Shown here in pieces: positions 1 to 11,439 of a stretch of 64,000 nt of DNA. The notes under the pieces are model-generated. The model searched no databases, was not told the origin of the DNA, and saw nothing but the letters and a program-made list of their open reading frames with translations. How positions within the stretch are numbered: position 1 is the first letter of the stretch; every line of letters starts with the position of its first letter. A program made the position numbers and the translations under genes. The stretch comes from Owenia fusiformis (taxonomy: Eukaryota > Annelida > Polychaeta > Sabellida > Oweniidae), in NCBI GenBank assembly GCA_903813345.2, contig CAIIXF020000002.1, positions 22,520,455-22,584,454 of the forward strand, read 5' to 3'.

Positions 1-62
1 TGTCCTATTAACACCAATCTCCGCTCTCTGTCAGATAGAGAGATTCTCTCCCTTTGAAACTC

Positions 63-378
63 TTAATTGCTGGATATAACCCATGCCAGCATATTGAACA
101 CTTCAGTGGCAGCCAGGTCTTCACGAGAGGGTGGCCATGGAATAAAGTTGATTGCTGACAGTTCCCTTTTGATAATCATAGAAACATGATAAATTTTGTT
201 CATCTCGTCCTCATCTTCATTATTTGCATTCTCAGCTTCACATTGCAATACAGGTGTATCATTATGCCCAATTCTCTCAGCTAGTATATGCCCGTTTTCT
301 ATGTTTGAGGCAAACACAATGAAGTTATTTGATGTCATTCGTTTATGTATATGTATAACTGGCGTTGCTGTATCATAC
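63..378 (-). pseudogene. Coding-like fragment of an unrecognised gene
   Basis: Open reading of about 100 residues ending at a stop at 63-65 on the minus strand. An ATG lies at 336-338, but the frame stays open upstream to about 378, where two tandem copies of a short GATACAG motif could act as splice acceptors. It contains an acidic run (NNEDEDEMNK) and a Pro/Trp-containing motif (FIPWPPSREDL) followed by a hydrophobic tail (VFNMLAWVI), a composition that looks like real protein and not a shadow frame. I do not recognise the family. It may be the last exon of a gene whose preceding exon is the fragment at 813-960, or a remnant of a mobile element gene. Confidence 0.3.
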
Positions 379-812
379 AGTCTGTATCATACAGTAATGG
401 TCTCAAAGATTGTGAGTTTTATGAATTTTATTTGGCTTCTATTCACTCATTCCTTCACCGACTAGATATCGAAATGAACATCTGATCAGAAATAACACAT
501 TTAACTGTCTGTAGGCATCGTACGGGCTACCCCAGAGCCTTATTGAAATAACGTATTAATTTACTAAATTTCATGCATTGAGAAATGCTGGAATATTATT
601 GAAGCTTTTATAATGTATAGTCAAGGAGGAGGATCGGCTCCCAGAATGCAACATCGATATGTTGCGATACAATCACCTAGCGATATTCTCCAACAAAGCT
701 AGCGTCAATATTGTATGATACTAGATTAGTATAAATTTTAGATCGTCATTCACAAGATTTGAACTATTTACTGGAATAAAATTGCAATATGTTAAACACC
801 TAAAAGTCAAGT
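379..812. other. No gene seen
   Basis: AT-rich sequence between two coding-like fragments. If they belong to one gene this is an intron. Nothing else is recognised. Confidence 0.4.
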
Positions 813-960
813 TTACCGTTCTTTCTCTTTGTTGTCGTCTGCCTTTGCCTTGGCAATTAGTGTTTGAGCACGCTCTCTGGCACATCGTCCTGTAACCCGA
901 AACTCTTCTGTGGATATTCCCGCTCCAATATTCCGGGGAAAACGTTTTTGTCCAATGGAG
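813..960 (-). pseudogene. Coding-like fragment, basic C-terminus
   Basis: Minus-strand frame without a starting ATG that reads through a motif rich in Arg, Ala and Lys (GRCARERAQTLIAKAKADD) to a stop codon at 813-815. The stop overlaps a good splice donor (GTAAAC at 811-816), so the exon could either end the protein or splice in phase 2 to the fragment at 63-378. The upstream boundary is uncertain. Function is unknown. The helical basic tail is the only visible property. Confidence 0.3.
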
Positions 961-1070
961 AAAAAGTCAATTTTTAATATGATATATCTTGCAAAAGCGA
1001 AACTGTCAAAATGGATGCAGCATTTTTTTTACCAAAATGTTGATGGTTTTCTCGAAAATAATGAAATCTT

Positions 1071-1116
1071 ACATGTCATGAGATAAATCAGTTATGTGAT
1101 GCTCGGTTTTGAATAT
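1071..1116. repeat. Left copy of 46-bp target-site duplication
   Basis: Forty-six bases starting acatgtcatgagataaatc are repeated without a mismatch at 2661-2706. The two copies bracket the LINE exactly, next to its poly(A) side here. Confidence 0.9.
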
Positions 1117-2660
1117 TTTTTTTTTTATTTTTATTTTTTATTTTTTTTTTATTTCATCATTTACTTATATTACATACAATATATGAGTACAAATAAATAT
1201 GAATACAACCGTACAAGAATCAAATTACAATCAATCAAAAATATAGGCATATTGAATTAAAAGTTTTTGATTAAATTTTTAATCCATAATGCTAAAACAG
1301 TTTCCCTTTCTATGACATGGAATATAGATTCATAAAAATGTAAATTTGTAACAAAGGCTGTTCTTATATCGAATCTTTTCCAACTTTCATGATCTTCAGA
1401 AAAATTGCACCAATTATTATAAATTGTTATGCCAAGAATTGTTATTATGACATTTCTAAATTTGGTGATATTGTTCCCTGGTAAAAATCCAGTAACAATA
1501 TGTTTGTATTTAATTTGACACTTAAACTTTTCACTTAACTCTTGCCACACATGTCTTACTTTTATGCATTCAAATAACATATGTTTCATATTGTGTAATT
1601 CATGACATATTTGACAATTTCTTGGAACTTTATTATTCCATTTAGATATGAGATATCCACATGCCAGTAGATTGTTCAATATTTTGAAATTAAATTCTGA
1701 GAAGTAATTATAACTCATGTTCATTAATTTCTGATTATAAATACTTTTCCATTGATTCTGTTCTGTAATAGTAAAACAAGTACTCCAGTATGTTTCATGG
1801 ATATTTCTCTCAAATTTAGAATTTCTCATAATGTTATAGAAAAACTGATTTTCAATCAAAAAATCTGTTTTATCCTTTACATTAATGAAGGGTAGATTAG
1901 TTTTATCACAATTTGAACAGACACTCATAATAGCTTTCTTGATTGTATATAATTCTATCATCCAGTTCCTCTTCCCAAGTAAAACCTGAGTACATAACTG
2001 ACTGCTTTTAAAAGAACCATTTGGATTAAAAAACTCTTTTACATAAACAAAACCTGACTGAATCCAGTTTTTAAAGAATAAAACTTTTCCTCTATTTTGG
2101 AATCGCCTGTTGAACCATAAAACCTCACTGAAAATATCATCACTTTTAATTTTGTCATTTGTTATGTATGTTTTACATGTGTTGAATGAGCAAAATATGT
2201 CCTTATAAAAAGGTGTTAATATGTTTATACCATTAATTGATTGTTGGTTAAAGTTGCAGTTCAAGAAAGTTTCTAATTTTAGACCTGTTTTCTTTATAAG
2301 ATACGATGGAAAAAGTTTCCATGAAGATTTGCTAGTAAGTAGTCGATTTATCCAAATAGACTGAAGACTTTGTATTTTAAGCTTAATATCTACTACGTTT
2401 AATCCCCCATCCTCTATTGCTCCAATTATTGAATTTCTTTTCACTTTATCCTTCCCATTCCATAAAAAGTCAAAAAACATTCTCTCTATTTGTTTAACGA
2501 TTGACTCCTCAATTTCCATAACTGTAAAATTGTATACAAGCTTCGATATTGCTAGGGAATTAATAATTTGAGCTTTTCCAAAATATGTTAATTTTCTCAT
2601 TTTCCATGTTTGTAATAGCTGTTTTAGATCCCTTAGTCTTGATTCCCAGTTTAAAGAATG
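1117..2660 (-). mobile_element. 5'-truncated non-LTR retrotransposon (L1/Tx1-like)
   Basis: The insertion lies between the two 46-bp duplications. It carries one long open frame on the minus strand and ends, in its own 3' direction, in a T-rich run at about 1117-1150, which is the poly(A) tail read from the other strand. The endonuclease and reverse transcriptase catalytic region is absent, so the element is 5' truncated, as expected from incomplete target-primed reverse transcription. Perfect flanks and an unbroken frame indicate a recent insertion. Confidence 0.85.
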
Positions 2661-2669
2661 ACATGTCAT
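1257..2669 (-). CDS. LINE ORF2 C-terminal fragment (post-RT domain)
   Basis: A 470-codon frame that corresponds to the segment after the reverse transcriptase palm in L1/Tx1-type ORF2 proteins. Visible marks are the basic/aromatic start (WKMRKLTYFGKAQIINSLA, residues 22-40), FLWNGKDKVKR near residue 70, an IEDGGLNVVD motif near 85, and a zinc-knuckle-like C-x2-C-x7-H-x4-C at residues 352-368. No YADD box or endonuclease domain is present, so it cannot retrotranspose by itself. The first ATG (2667-2669) lies inside the flanking duplication, so it is a chance start and not the original one. The frame has no stops, which argues for a young copy. Confidence 0.8.
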   Translation of the reverse strand: MTCHSLNWESRLRDLKQLLQTWKMRKLTYFGKAQIINSLAISKLVYNFTVMEIEESIVKQIERMFFDFLWNGKDKVKRNSIIGAIEDGGLNVVDIKLKIQSLQSIWINRLLTSKSSWKLFPSYLIKKTGLKLETFLNCNFNQQSINGINILTPFYKDIFCSFNTCKTYITNDKIKSDDIFSEVLWFNRRFQNRGKVLFFKNWIQSGFVYVKEFFNPNGSFKSSQLCTQVLLGKRNWMIELYTIKKAIMSVCSNCDKTNLPFINVKDKTDFLIENQFFYNIMRNSKFERNIHETYWSTCFTITEQNQWKSIYNQKLMNMSYNYFSEFNFKILNNLLACGYLISKWNNKVPRNCQICHELHNMKHMLFECIKVRHVWQELSEKFKCQIKYKHIVTGFLPGNNITKFRNVIITILGITIYNNWCNFSEDHESWKRFDIRTAFVTNLHFYESIFHVIERETVLALWIKNLIKNF

Positions 2670-2706
2670 GAGATAAATCAGTTATGTGATGCTCGGTTTT
2701 GAATAT
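2661..2706. repeat. Right copy of 46-bp target-site duplication
   Basis: Identical to 1071-1116. The sequence continues to the right into an R1-type repeat, so the LINE landed at the edge of, or inside, an older dispersed repeat. Confidence 0.9.
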
Positions 2707-3330
2707 GGGGTATATCACTCGGGATAATATGATATCTTACCTCAGACCGTCCGGGCCCTTGGTAAGATATCTATATTTCCCTTAGGAAGTAAGGATATAT
2801 ACCATATCCAGAACCTCCCATAACCTCATTGATCCTATGCCAAGTAGAGTTTTAGGGAGATAAGTTGGTAAGATATATCCCGTATCCTGATTTTGAGGTT
2901 TCCATATCCTGAACCTCCATATCTCCCGCCATATCTCCCGCTCCAGGGCATATTTTCCCGCTTCGAAAAAAATTTAAAAGATAAGAAAAAATTAAAAAAA
3001 GAAAAAAATGTGAAAACAATTTGAAAAAATAAAAAATTTTAAAAAATAAAAAAAAATTTGAAAAAATTGAGAAAAATGTGAAAAAATTTAAAAAATAAAA
3101 AAAATGAAACAATAAAATTGAAAGAAAATTAGAAAACTCTACTTGGTATAGGATAAACCAGTTATGTACGGTCGGTTTGGATATTGGGTTCATCCCTCGT
3201 GAGATATGCACATCTACCTTCAGTCCCTATGGTCCCTCAGGTAGATATGCATATATCCCTCTGGATAAACCCCATATCCAAAACCTCCCAGTACATAACC
3301 CTTATTTATTTCATGGTTGCAAGGATATAG
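2707..3330 (+). repeat. R1 dispersed repeat (two partial units plus A/T tract)
   Basis: Carries the motifs ggtaagatatatcccgtatc, gtttccatatcctgaacctc and gatatgcatatatccctctg, which recur at 24690-24945 (inverted) and 56741-56880. Short inverted motifs occur within it (gatatcttacc against ggtaagatatc). A low-complexity A/T tract fills about 2965-3135. No coding capacity; it looks like a non-autonomous mobile element. The long F-rich frame on the opposite strand is an artefact of the A/T tract. Confidence 0.6.
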
Positions 3331-3392
3331 ATCGAGTATCACTTGAGTATATTTTGATATGGAGATCAAGATATCATATTTAAGCAAAAAAC

Positions 3393-3462
3393 AACCATCG
3401 AATATCACTTTTAAAACCATCGAATATCACTTTTTTTATATAAGAAGTGATATTCGATGGTA
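3393..3462. repeat. Small hairpin with repeated CCATCGAATATCACTT
   Basis: The 16-mer occurs at 3393-3410 and 3418-3433, and its reverse complement at 3445-3460, giving a stem with an 11-base loop. A related, inverted stretch lies at 48895-49045 inside another gene's first intron. Confidence 0.6.
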
Positions 3463-3809
3463 TCAAAAATGATACGGGATTATAAAACAAATCAGACGTG
3501 TCGAATGGAGCATAAAGTTACATGATTTGTTGCGCGCGCATCATGTTTCACCGTACAGGTACAGGTACAGGTTACTAATTGCTGCAATCTTAATGTCTCT
3601 ATTACATGCTCTCGTCTAAACTTATAAAATCATTTGGTCTGCCATTTATAAAAACATCTTATCTTGCCTTAGCGAAAAACAAAATGGCCATTTTTACCGA
3701 AGGATCTTTTTCAAAAGATTGCTCTTAGAAAAGACTAAATAGTAGCCGATGTAGATGGTCATATGAGCTAAGACTGCATACTAAGTTCAATGAAGGTGTG
3801 TTTATTTAA

Positions 3810-3968
3810 GGAATAAATAATGATAGGCCATTCAATATGGTGAAATTCAGCACGAGTTGGACAGAATGTTGTACAAAGCACGAACCGAAGGTGAGTGCAT
3901 TTGTACTAACATTCTGTCCAACAAGTGCTGAATTTCACCATATTGAATGGCCTATCATTATTTATTCC
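3810..3968. repeat. 159-bp near-perfect inverted repeat (foldback)
   Basis: Arms of roughly 68 bases (about 3810-3876 and 3899-3968) match apart from a two-base substitution and a one-base indel, with a spacer of about 22 bases. The outer ends read ggaataaataatgataggcc. No transposase. Probably a MITE or a recent inverted duplication by template switching. Confidence 0.85.
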
Positions 3969-6123
3969 GATTCAAACATAAAAATTAGTAAAAGCCGTGT
4001 CTGTGGAACGGGCATGAAGGAAGAATACGCATGCTATCAAGATTCTGAAGTCGGCCGGAAAAATTTTAGAGTTTGTTTGGGCTGTTCTATTTTACTCCCC
4101 GTTTTAGATTTTATACGGTGTATGAAACATGGGGTGTTGATAAAATAGTTGCAGTAGTTACGGAGGGAGTAAAAAAGAACAGCTATCCCTGGACAGAGCC
4201 CCAGATGTGCAGCTGAGATGACGTCACTCAAAACAATGCAAATTGCAGATTGAATAGAGCATGGTCGTGCATCTATGGAGAATTAGAGAACGTTCTATAT
4301 TGGTTATGCTGCATTCTGATTGGTTGAGAAATTCAAATAGAGCACGGTCATGTTTGAATACAATTTATTAACTTATAGCAACAGTCCACATGGAATAGGG
4401 TAAAAAGCAATAAACCAAGCAGGGCTTGATGATAGCGTAAAGCCACACTGTGGCATCACCGCTGAAGATTAAGGTAATTCTAACCCTATGTCTACCTTAT
4501 GTTGTTTTTTCTCATCATGTTTACCTGGTAATTTCTGAGGCCTAACAAGGCTACTGCACCAGCCGCCCAATTATTTACTTTTTTTTTCTTAGGATTCAAT
4601 GTACTTTCTTCTTCTGAAAATGAAAGATATTGTTTAATAAAATATTGAATGTAAAATAAAAGGAAATGCATGATAATCCTTCATTTCTTTTATAAAAGGA
4701 ATACAATTCTTCACAAAGTCAACAAAGTTTTATTAAAGTTCACAGTAGCATGGAATTTTTGAAATTATTTGAAACCTGCAATGTATGATAAAATAAAATG
4801 CAAATGATCCTAGAATATTGTGCAAATTAGTCATGTGATCTTTGAAATTTCTGTTCTCTTTCTAACCTCTATATAGACTTAATACTGACTTAGGCCAAGT
4901 CATGATTTATCACTTGATTGCTTAATCACTGAGCAATACAATACATATTTTATGGGCACATGTCAATTAGAAGGGATGTATTTATTGAGAGCGATCCCTT
5001 ATTGCTCCCCCCCCCATTTCTAAATATCATCTACCAGACATTTGCACATCAATAAAGAAATCAATTACCGTGAAGAACTTCTGATTTGCCTGTTATGCAA
5101 TAGTAATGTGCATGTAACTCAATTTAAGTAAAAGAATGCTTATATACAACACATAGATTAGTGAAGTACTTTATTTGTTTTGGTAAATCACATTCTGGAA
5201 TGACATCATAAAAGACAAGCCCATCATCCTCATTTCACCAGTTTTCCCAAGCTCATCTTCCAGGGGAAATCTTCACAGGGAAAATCTTCACCAGTCTTCT
5301 CAAGTCCATGATGACAATAACATTGGTTTTTGTTTCTTTTAACTGTACCTTTTGGAGAACAAGCATCGGTGAGTTGAAAGGAGGAAACATAGTATGTTAA
5401 ATCATTTTTGCACCTTTGAGAAAATGTGTCAACATATACATGTATTGCACTTGGATTTGGCTTCCAGGACATATTTCCTAATTTTTTGATTGATTGGACA
5501 AGATGCAAAAAGAACAAAATCGGGTTTTTGGGAGAATATATAGTTGAACTGGAAATATGATCAAAAACATGTGTATCTTATATCCACTGTCACAGTACAG
5601 TGCATTTGGTACACGTGACAGTTGTAGTAGGTCACCTGAAATATTTAATTTGGTTCAAGAAAACATAGAATGGAATCTTGTGCTTAGGACATATAAATCC
5701 ACACTTGAAATTTGCAAGAGCCTAATGAGCATATATACAGGGACTTAAATGTTTGTATTGAAATATAAATAATTTCAGGCTCCATGCATTAGAAAGTTTT
5801 GTAATATGAAACATCCATAAATCATTTAATTGTATCTAGTACTTTTTTTTATAGGACATTTTTATTCAAATATCCCTGCATAATCATTAACACCTAATGA
5901 ATGACAATTAGATATGCTAGCATATCTTTCATACATGTAATTTCAAGATCTTATAACATAAGATGGTAAACAAGTGATGAGTTACATGATGACATGTAAG
6001 AACCACGTCAGATTTTTATCTTCTTTCTCTAATTTTGTTTCTGAAGATCAGTTCAGTATTTTGAAAACTTCTTGACTTCTTTTTCATTCAATCTGTGTAA
6101 TTAATGTTAACTTTCAAAACACC
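3969..6123. other. Intergenic, no gene recognised
   Basis: AT-rich sequence with short frames only. A C-rich run lies near 5006. A minus-strand frame at 5230-5517 (95 codons) has no recognised domain. A TTTATT at 5871-5876 reads AATAAA on the minus strand and could be the poly(A) signal of the fibrinogen-related gene, about 250 bases past its stop. Confidence 0.4.
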
Positions 6124-7893
6124 TCAAATTGGGCAAATTTTCATATCAACCATTCTAAAAGAATAGGAAAAGGCTTCAATGCTCCCTGTTTCACCAGACC
6201 ATTTTCCCCAAATGATACATTCAGCATAATTATCACAATTAGGCCCACTTGCATATCTTCCAAATAAATTAGAGCTATGACAACTCTTATACCACCATGC
6301 ACCATGAAAGTTCACTGCACAAGATGATGTACTTTCTTGGTCATTGTCGTGATCTTTTGTTGAGAATTCCATACCATTTTGATCAATCAGAGAGTTGCCT
6401 GCGGTGCCATTGTATGTGTCAACCTCCAGGCGATAGTTAACACTTTCATCACCAATATTGAATGTTAAATACTCCGCATAACCTGTTGTTGTGTTGAGAT
6501 CTGGCCATGTTGTGAGATCAATCCTAAGTTTGTATTTCCTTTGGGATAACAAACCTGCAAGATTGTCAAGTCCAACAAAATGTTCTCCATTAAGATCACC
6601 AAATCCATTTTGGTACTCAACCCAAGTGCGATAAAAATTCACATTTCCATCATATCTCTTTGCCATGTAGATGCATCCCATACTACAGTAAACATCTACG
6701 TATCTCCCTCCTTGTATTGGAATAGATGCCACACCATTGTAATTAACATCATCACAGTTGTTAGGACAGCCATCTTGAAGAACATTGTAAGATCATTAAG
6801 AACAAATGAACAATTTCAGTGTGAATTAAATGTCTCAATAATCTCCTAGTATGTTCTTTGACTTTGATTATAATATAATTGAGGCAATTTAAATTTACCT
6901 TTTTTGTAGTTACTGTTTCAATAGCTCTTGTTGTTTTGAAATTTGCATCATACGACAAGGACACACACATTGCCTTTGTTTTAGATTATAAGTGCGTTTT
7001 CTCATGCATCATTGTGTTTTTCAATATGCAGAAATAAAAATGACACGAAATAAACTCAAACCAGTTATTTCAAAAACAAAAGAACATGACCATTAGGGAA
7101 GTGATCAAAACAGTATTCAGTAAAAGTAAAATTGGAAAGTACAGCATAAAGATACAAGATGTGATTTTTTTTTCTTTATCATTGGCATGACTTTTAAGAC
7201 AGTGGCATACACAGTTGCAAACACCCCTAAAAATATTGATTAATTATCACTAAAATGCATGTATCATCAATCTTTTCTGAATGCATCTGTCTAAAAAAAT
7301 ATGTCTTTGATCATTTCCCCAATCAATGAATGCATTGTCACCCAAGTATTATTTAGTTGGAATATTTGGAGAGATAAGGCAAGGTGACAGTTGTTCACAA
7401 CATGATTAAATCACAGAAAGAAGTTTGTTCTTTCATTGTCAAATGCCAATGCCATAGTTCTTGTATTATATATCAGTTGGTTTAAGAAACTTATGTCTTT
7501 TTAGTTTAGTATCATTAATGATACAAAAAATTTTAAAAATGGTTGGCTAAATAAATTGTTTAATTATCACCACATGTAATCAATCTGATTTTTATTACCT
7601 TGTTTTGGAGCATCATTTGGGCTGTAATGGTCAGAATCACTTCTTTTATTCACACAGATCCCATCATTAGCACAAAGTTCACATCTGAGTGCTTCCTGTT
7701 CTAGATGCACAATGTTGTAACTCTTACAATCCTTATTAAGAGAACATTGAATGGCACACTTTGAGGGAAATGCAACTCCAAAAGATTCCAAAATTGTAAA
7801 GTTCTTCCTGGTGTTTTCTGTTTTCATGTACAATTGGCATTCTACTAGATTGATTGATGTCAGTAAGAACAAAACTGAAAGCATCTTCAACAT
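6124..7893 (-). CDS. Secreted PAN/apple plus fibrinogen-related (FReD) protein
   Basis: Two exons on the minus strand, 7893-7599 and 6773-6124. The donor is GTAATA, and phase 1 makes a split Asp codon, giving 314 residues. The chosen start precedes a signal peptide (MLKMLSVLFLLTSINLVEC); an upstream ATG at 7986 would add 31 low-complexity residues. Exon 1 carries a Cys-rich PAN/apple-like module (CAIQCSLNKDCKSYNIV). Exon 2 holds a whole fibrinogen C-terminal domain: VNFYRTWVEYQNGFGDLNGE, LRIDLTTW, a DxDND calcium-site motif (DHDNDQ), SCAVNFHGAWWYKSCHSSN and the terminal MVDMKICPI. FReD proteins are secreted pattern-recognition or adhesion proteins that bind acetylated sugars or protein ligands in invertebrates. 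The usual GGWTV stretch after the VYC motif is replaced by a short CSMGCIYMAK. The ligand is not predictable. Confidence 0.88.
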
Positions 7894-7990
7894 TTCCACT
7901 GTCCTCATTTTCTCCATTTTCATCTTCTCCATTTTCATTGTTTTAATTTTCTCCATTTTCATTGTTTTCATGTTCTCCATTTTCACTGTT
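7894..7990. repeat. Purine-rich microsatellite upstream of FReD signal peptide
   Basis: Degenerate repeats of ATGGAGAAAATGAAA on the minus strand encode Met-Lys-Glu repeats in frame with the gene. This makes the true start ambiguous; initiation at 7893 or at the Met five codons before it gives a normal signal peptide. Confidence 0.6.
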
Positions 7991-8002
7991 CTCGGGTTCT
8001 AA

Positions 8003-10436
8003 GCTCAGCTCTAAATGTTTAATATCTTCAAAATAAGTTATTATCTTGAAAATATTCATGTTTAAAGTCAATTATATGAGTTGAATGAACTTCCGAGAGT
8101 GGGTTGCAGAGTGTTTCCAAATCTTCATAATCTTGAATAACAACAAATGCTAAAAAGAATTGTTAGCATTTGATTTTGTCTACAATTGTTCAGTTTGCAT
8201 GTCTGTTATGATTACAAAACAATCATGACAATGGCGCAATATCTATTATTTCTATATAAAATCTATGCAATTTCCCATAATTATTATGTGAGTTGTTACA
8301 TAGCAATAACAATATATTTCTTGTTCATAATGATATATAATTTGTACAATCAATTGACTTGAAAATAAACCTTATTTTCAATTTCAAAGGTATTATAAAA
8401 AAAATTGTTAAGTGAAAAAATGAATTAATTGGCTTCTAAAATTGATGTGTGGGTAGATTTTAGAAACTTTATTACTTTTTATAGATGTCATGGGTGTAAT
8501 TAAGCAGGAGAAAGGCGGGAATGTTTCTAAACTAGAAATCAATTCAAATCAAATGGTAATATCATATTTCCTTTAGCCTTAAAGCTCACCCATGTGAATA
8601 TCCTTATCATTTTAGATCACAGATACCTTCTTTCAATAATTATTATAAAAATGCGTTGGTTTTCATATGAATTGGATAAAAGTGCATAATAAAAGAATAA
8701 AGACTAAAGCCATTGATCATACATGTAGGAATGTGAGAATTAATCCATATTATTAGTTTAAATTTTCTTAAAAGAACATGAAATCAATGACCCAGACAAG
8801 CTGTTGTGTATATATATGTAATAATTTATCTTTTATTGGAAAAATGACTTCTTTCGTATTAATATTTTAACATGGATTTTATGTTCAATTAAACCTTATA
8901 AAACCAGTCTAAGGGAGGCATCAAAAGTTTGATGTAGGATTAAAAACTAGATAAATCTAGTTTGGGTGGAGGGGGTTCAAAGCCATTTTAGTTTGCCATC
9001 CGACAAATCAACATTTCATTTTTTTGCAATTTTGACTCCGAATGCATTGGAATGGTTTAAAAATAAAGATTTTACCTGATCCTTTCTTTGTCAAGATCAT
9101 TCCAATTTGATTATATTCTATCAGTAGTTGTAAAAAGCCGCAAATTACGCTAGGAATTAAAAAAACTGGATCGTTTTAGATATCATTTTTCAAATTCTAA
9201 GACCGGAAGTACCTGTAAAGAGTTTTATTGTAAGTTTATGATAATTCTTAACATATTAGAATGATATTGGGTATACAATGAGATTCCAGGTGTAAAAACT
9301 ATTATAAACTCACAGGCCCATTGTTTATTTATCTATTTTTTTTATTTAGACATATGCTTTTAGAACAGCAGCACCCTAACAATTAAATGCTAGGTATGTC
9401 TACATTAAAATCACATACTGTTAAACATTTAAATAGAAATTGCTAAAATTATACAGTTCGTGGTTTAAAAATTTTGACTAAAACCTGCTTGACCATTATG
9501 AATATTAAATTTTTAGTTCTGTTCATAAAAAAGTGTAATGCAGTAGACTCACATTGGAAAAAATATTCTACATCATTGTACAAATAGTAGCACTCATAAT
9601 ATCATGCTGCATAAGATTCTATCCCAAGATAAACTCAAATGTAATTTCATGGAAGCCTTCAGTACCTGGACTGGTTTAAAAGTGATCATAAATCTATCAT
9701 AGACCATGGAGAATATAAATTATAAATGTAATGGGATCTTGGGCAAAAATTTCATTAATGATGGATCAATAACATATATTATGATATTATGGCACTTAAA
9801 GTGGTACATATTTAATTAACAGAACAAAATCATATTTGTTAGTTGTTCAACAAATACAGCATGGGTCCTTCAAATAAACATAATACCTTGGACTGCATTT
9901 ACACCCAGCATAATTGATTCTTCTGATTAATGATTTAAATTTCCAAACATGAGACTGGAGGTATATTTACAATTACTCTAAAAGTATTCGATCTGTGTAC
10001 TTTTCAGTTGAGGAATGAAAAAGTTCCATCAATTGTCATGTTAGATGGGGTCATTACTGAACAAATACAGGTGTTGTTTCATTATAATAAACCTTAATTG
10101 TTGTTTCTTTTAATTAACCTTAATTCTAATTGAAAGCCCACGATTGTTGTAATCTCAACAAAAATGTGGTGTATTACACATATAATTTTTTGCTTTACAT
10201 AAATATGGATGCAATAAATGGAACCAAATAATAATATTTTCAATACAAATAAGGTTATAATTTACTTAAACGAAGATAAAAGCATACAGAAAATGACAAA
10301 TTGTATTTCTAAGAAGACAATGATATACAATTATTTAATTCTATTTAATACCTGTGCATCTTTCACAGTGATATTCCACGAAGCCTGGAGGGTTAGTGGT
10401 ATATTATCTTGCGAATAAGCTAGAATTAAATATTTG
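8003..10436. other. Intergenic, no gene recognised
   Basis: About 2.4 kb of AT-rich DNA upstream of the FReD gene. No long frames, no recognised repeats. It should contain the FReD promoter and perhaps a 5' untranslated exon, which cannot be located by eye. Confidence 0.4.
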
Positions 10437-10437
10437 T

Positions 10438-10690
10438 TTTATTATCCACTGTTATATTCCTCACTCTCATTAATGAAAAAACAAACTACTGATGTCTAAT
10501 TAATCATTACAATGTACTCCTAGGTGTATATAAAAGTAAAATTACACTGAACTAAGTCGTCGCTGGTGAATATCATTTGATATTTAACGGAAGTCATGTG
10601 ACTCCCGTTGAATATCGCTTGTTATTTTTTAGTCATGTGTAGGACATGGACCAATTAGAGAGTGAGGAATATGTCAGTGATATAATAACA
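10438..10690. mobile_element. Foldback MITE of about 250 bp
   Basis: The left end (ttattatccactgttatatt, then cctcactctc) is matched in inverted orientation by the right end (agagtgaggaatatgtcagt, then gatataataa). No coding content. Family not assigned. Confidence 0.6.
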
Positions 10691-10795
10691 AAAGATATTC
10701 ATAGGGTCGCTTAATGACAATGATTTCACCAAATGCTTTTTTTGAATTCTTCAACAAAGAATGAGAAAATCTTGAAGCTATAACGATTGAATCTA

Positions 10796-11437
10796 CAGGG
10801 TGTCCCGAAAGTATGCCCCCCCCCCCTAGGCAGACATATACCAGTGTCGTCATAGTATGTGTCATATATCATTTTAAAGCTTATCCAAAGTTACATTGAT
10901 TTGCCAAGTATCATGGTTTAACTCCCAAATGGGAAAAAGTTACAGTCATTTTAAAAGTTAGTGTTTTGTCAAAATAAAGTTCAATTTTACACCACATTAC
11001 TAGTCAACGTGTCCCCCCTTGGCCATGTTAACAGCAGCAATTATTTTCAGATATGACCTTAAAAGCCCTTCAAATAGGGGTGTGGAATTTTATAACCCTC
11101 TTAAAACCTGTTAAGGGACTTTAGAAGAGTTTCCTTAAAGTTTCTACCCTCACCGTTCTCTTTTTCCAACTCAATATCCCTCCGACCCGAAAAGAATTGC
11201 TGCTGTTAAGATGGCCCGGGAGGATACATTGACTAGTGATTTGGTGTAAAATTGAACTTAATTTTGACCAAACACTAAATTTTGAAATGCCTGTAATTTT
11301 TTCACATTTGAGAGTTGAACCATGATACTTGGCGAATCAATGTAACTTTGGATAAGCTTTAAAATGATATATGACACATACTATGACAACACTGGTATAT
11401 GTCTGCCTAGGGGGGCCCATACTTTCGGGACACCCTT
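10796..11437. mobile_element. Tc1/mariner-type foldback element
   Basis: Inverted ends beginning CAGGGTGTCCCGAAAGTATG extend for roughly 230 bases inward with scattered mismatches. A TA dinucleotide lies directly outside each end (10794-10795 and 11438-11439), the expected Tc1/mariner target duplication. The centre has no transposase frame, so the element is non-autonomous. G/C homopolymers differ between the arms. Confidence 0.75.
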
Positions 11438-11439
11438 TA

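Noticed and set aside
2852-3211. 119-codon Phe-rich minus-strand frame
   Set aside because: It crosses the A/T low-complexity tract of an R1 repeat and has no domain.
5230-5517. 95-codon minus-strand frame downstream of the FReD gene
   Set aside because: No domain resemblance; contains a local repeat (gaagattttcc type words). Could be a terminal exon, but nothing supports it.
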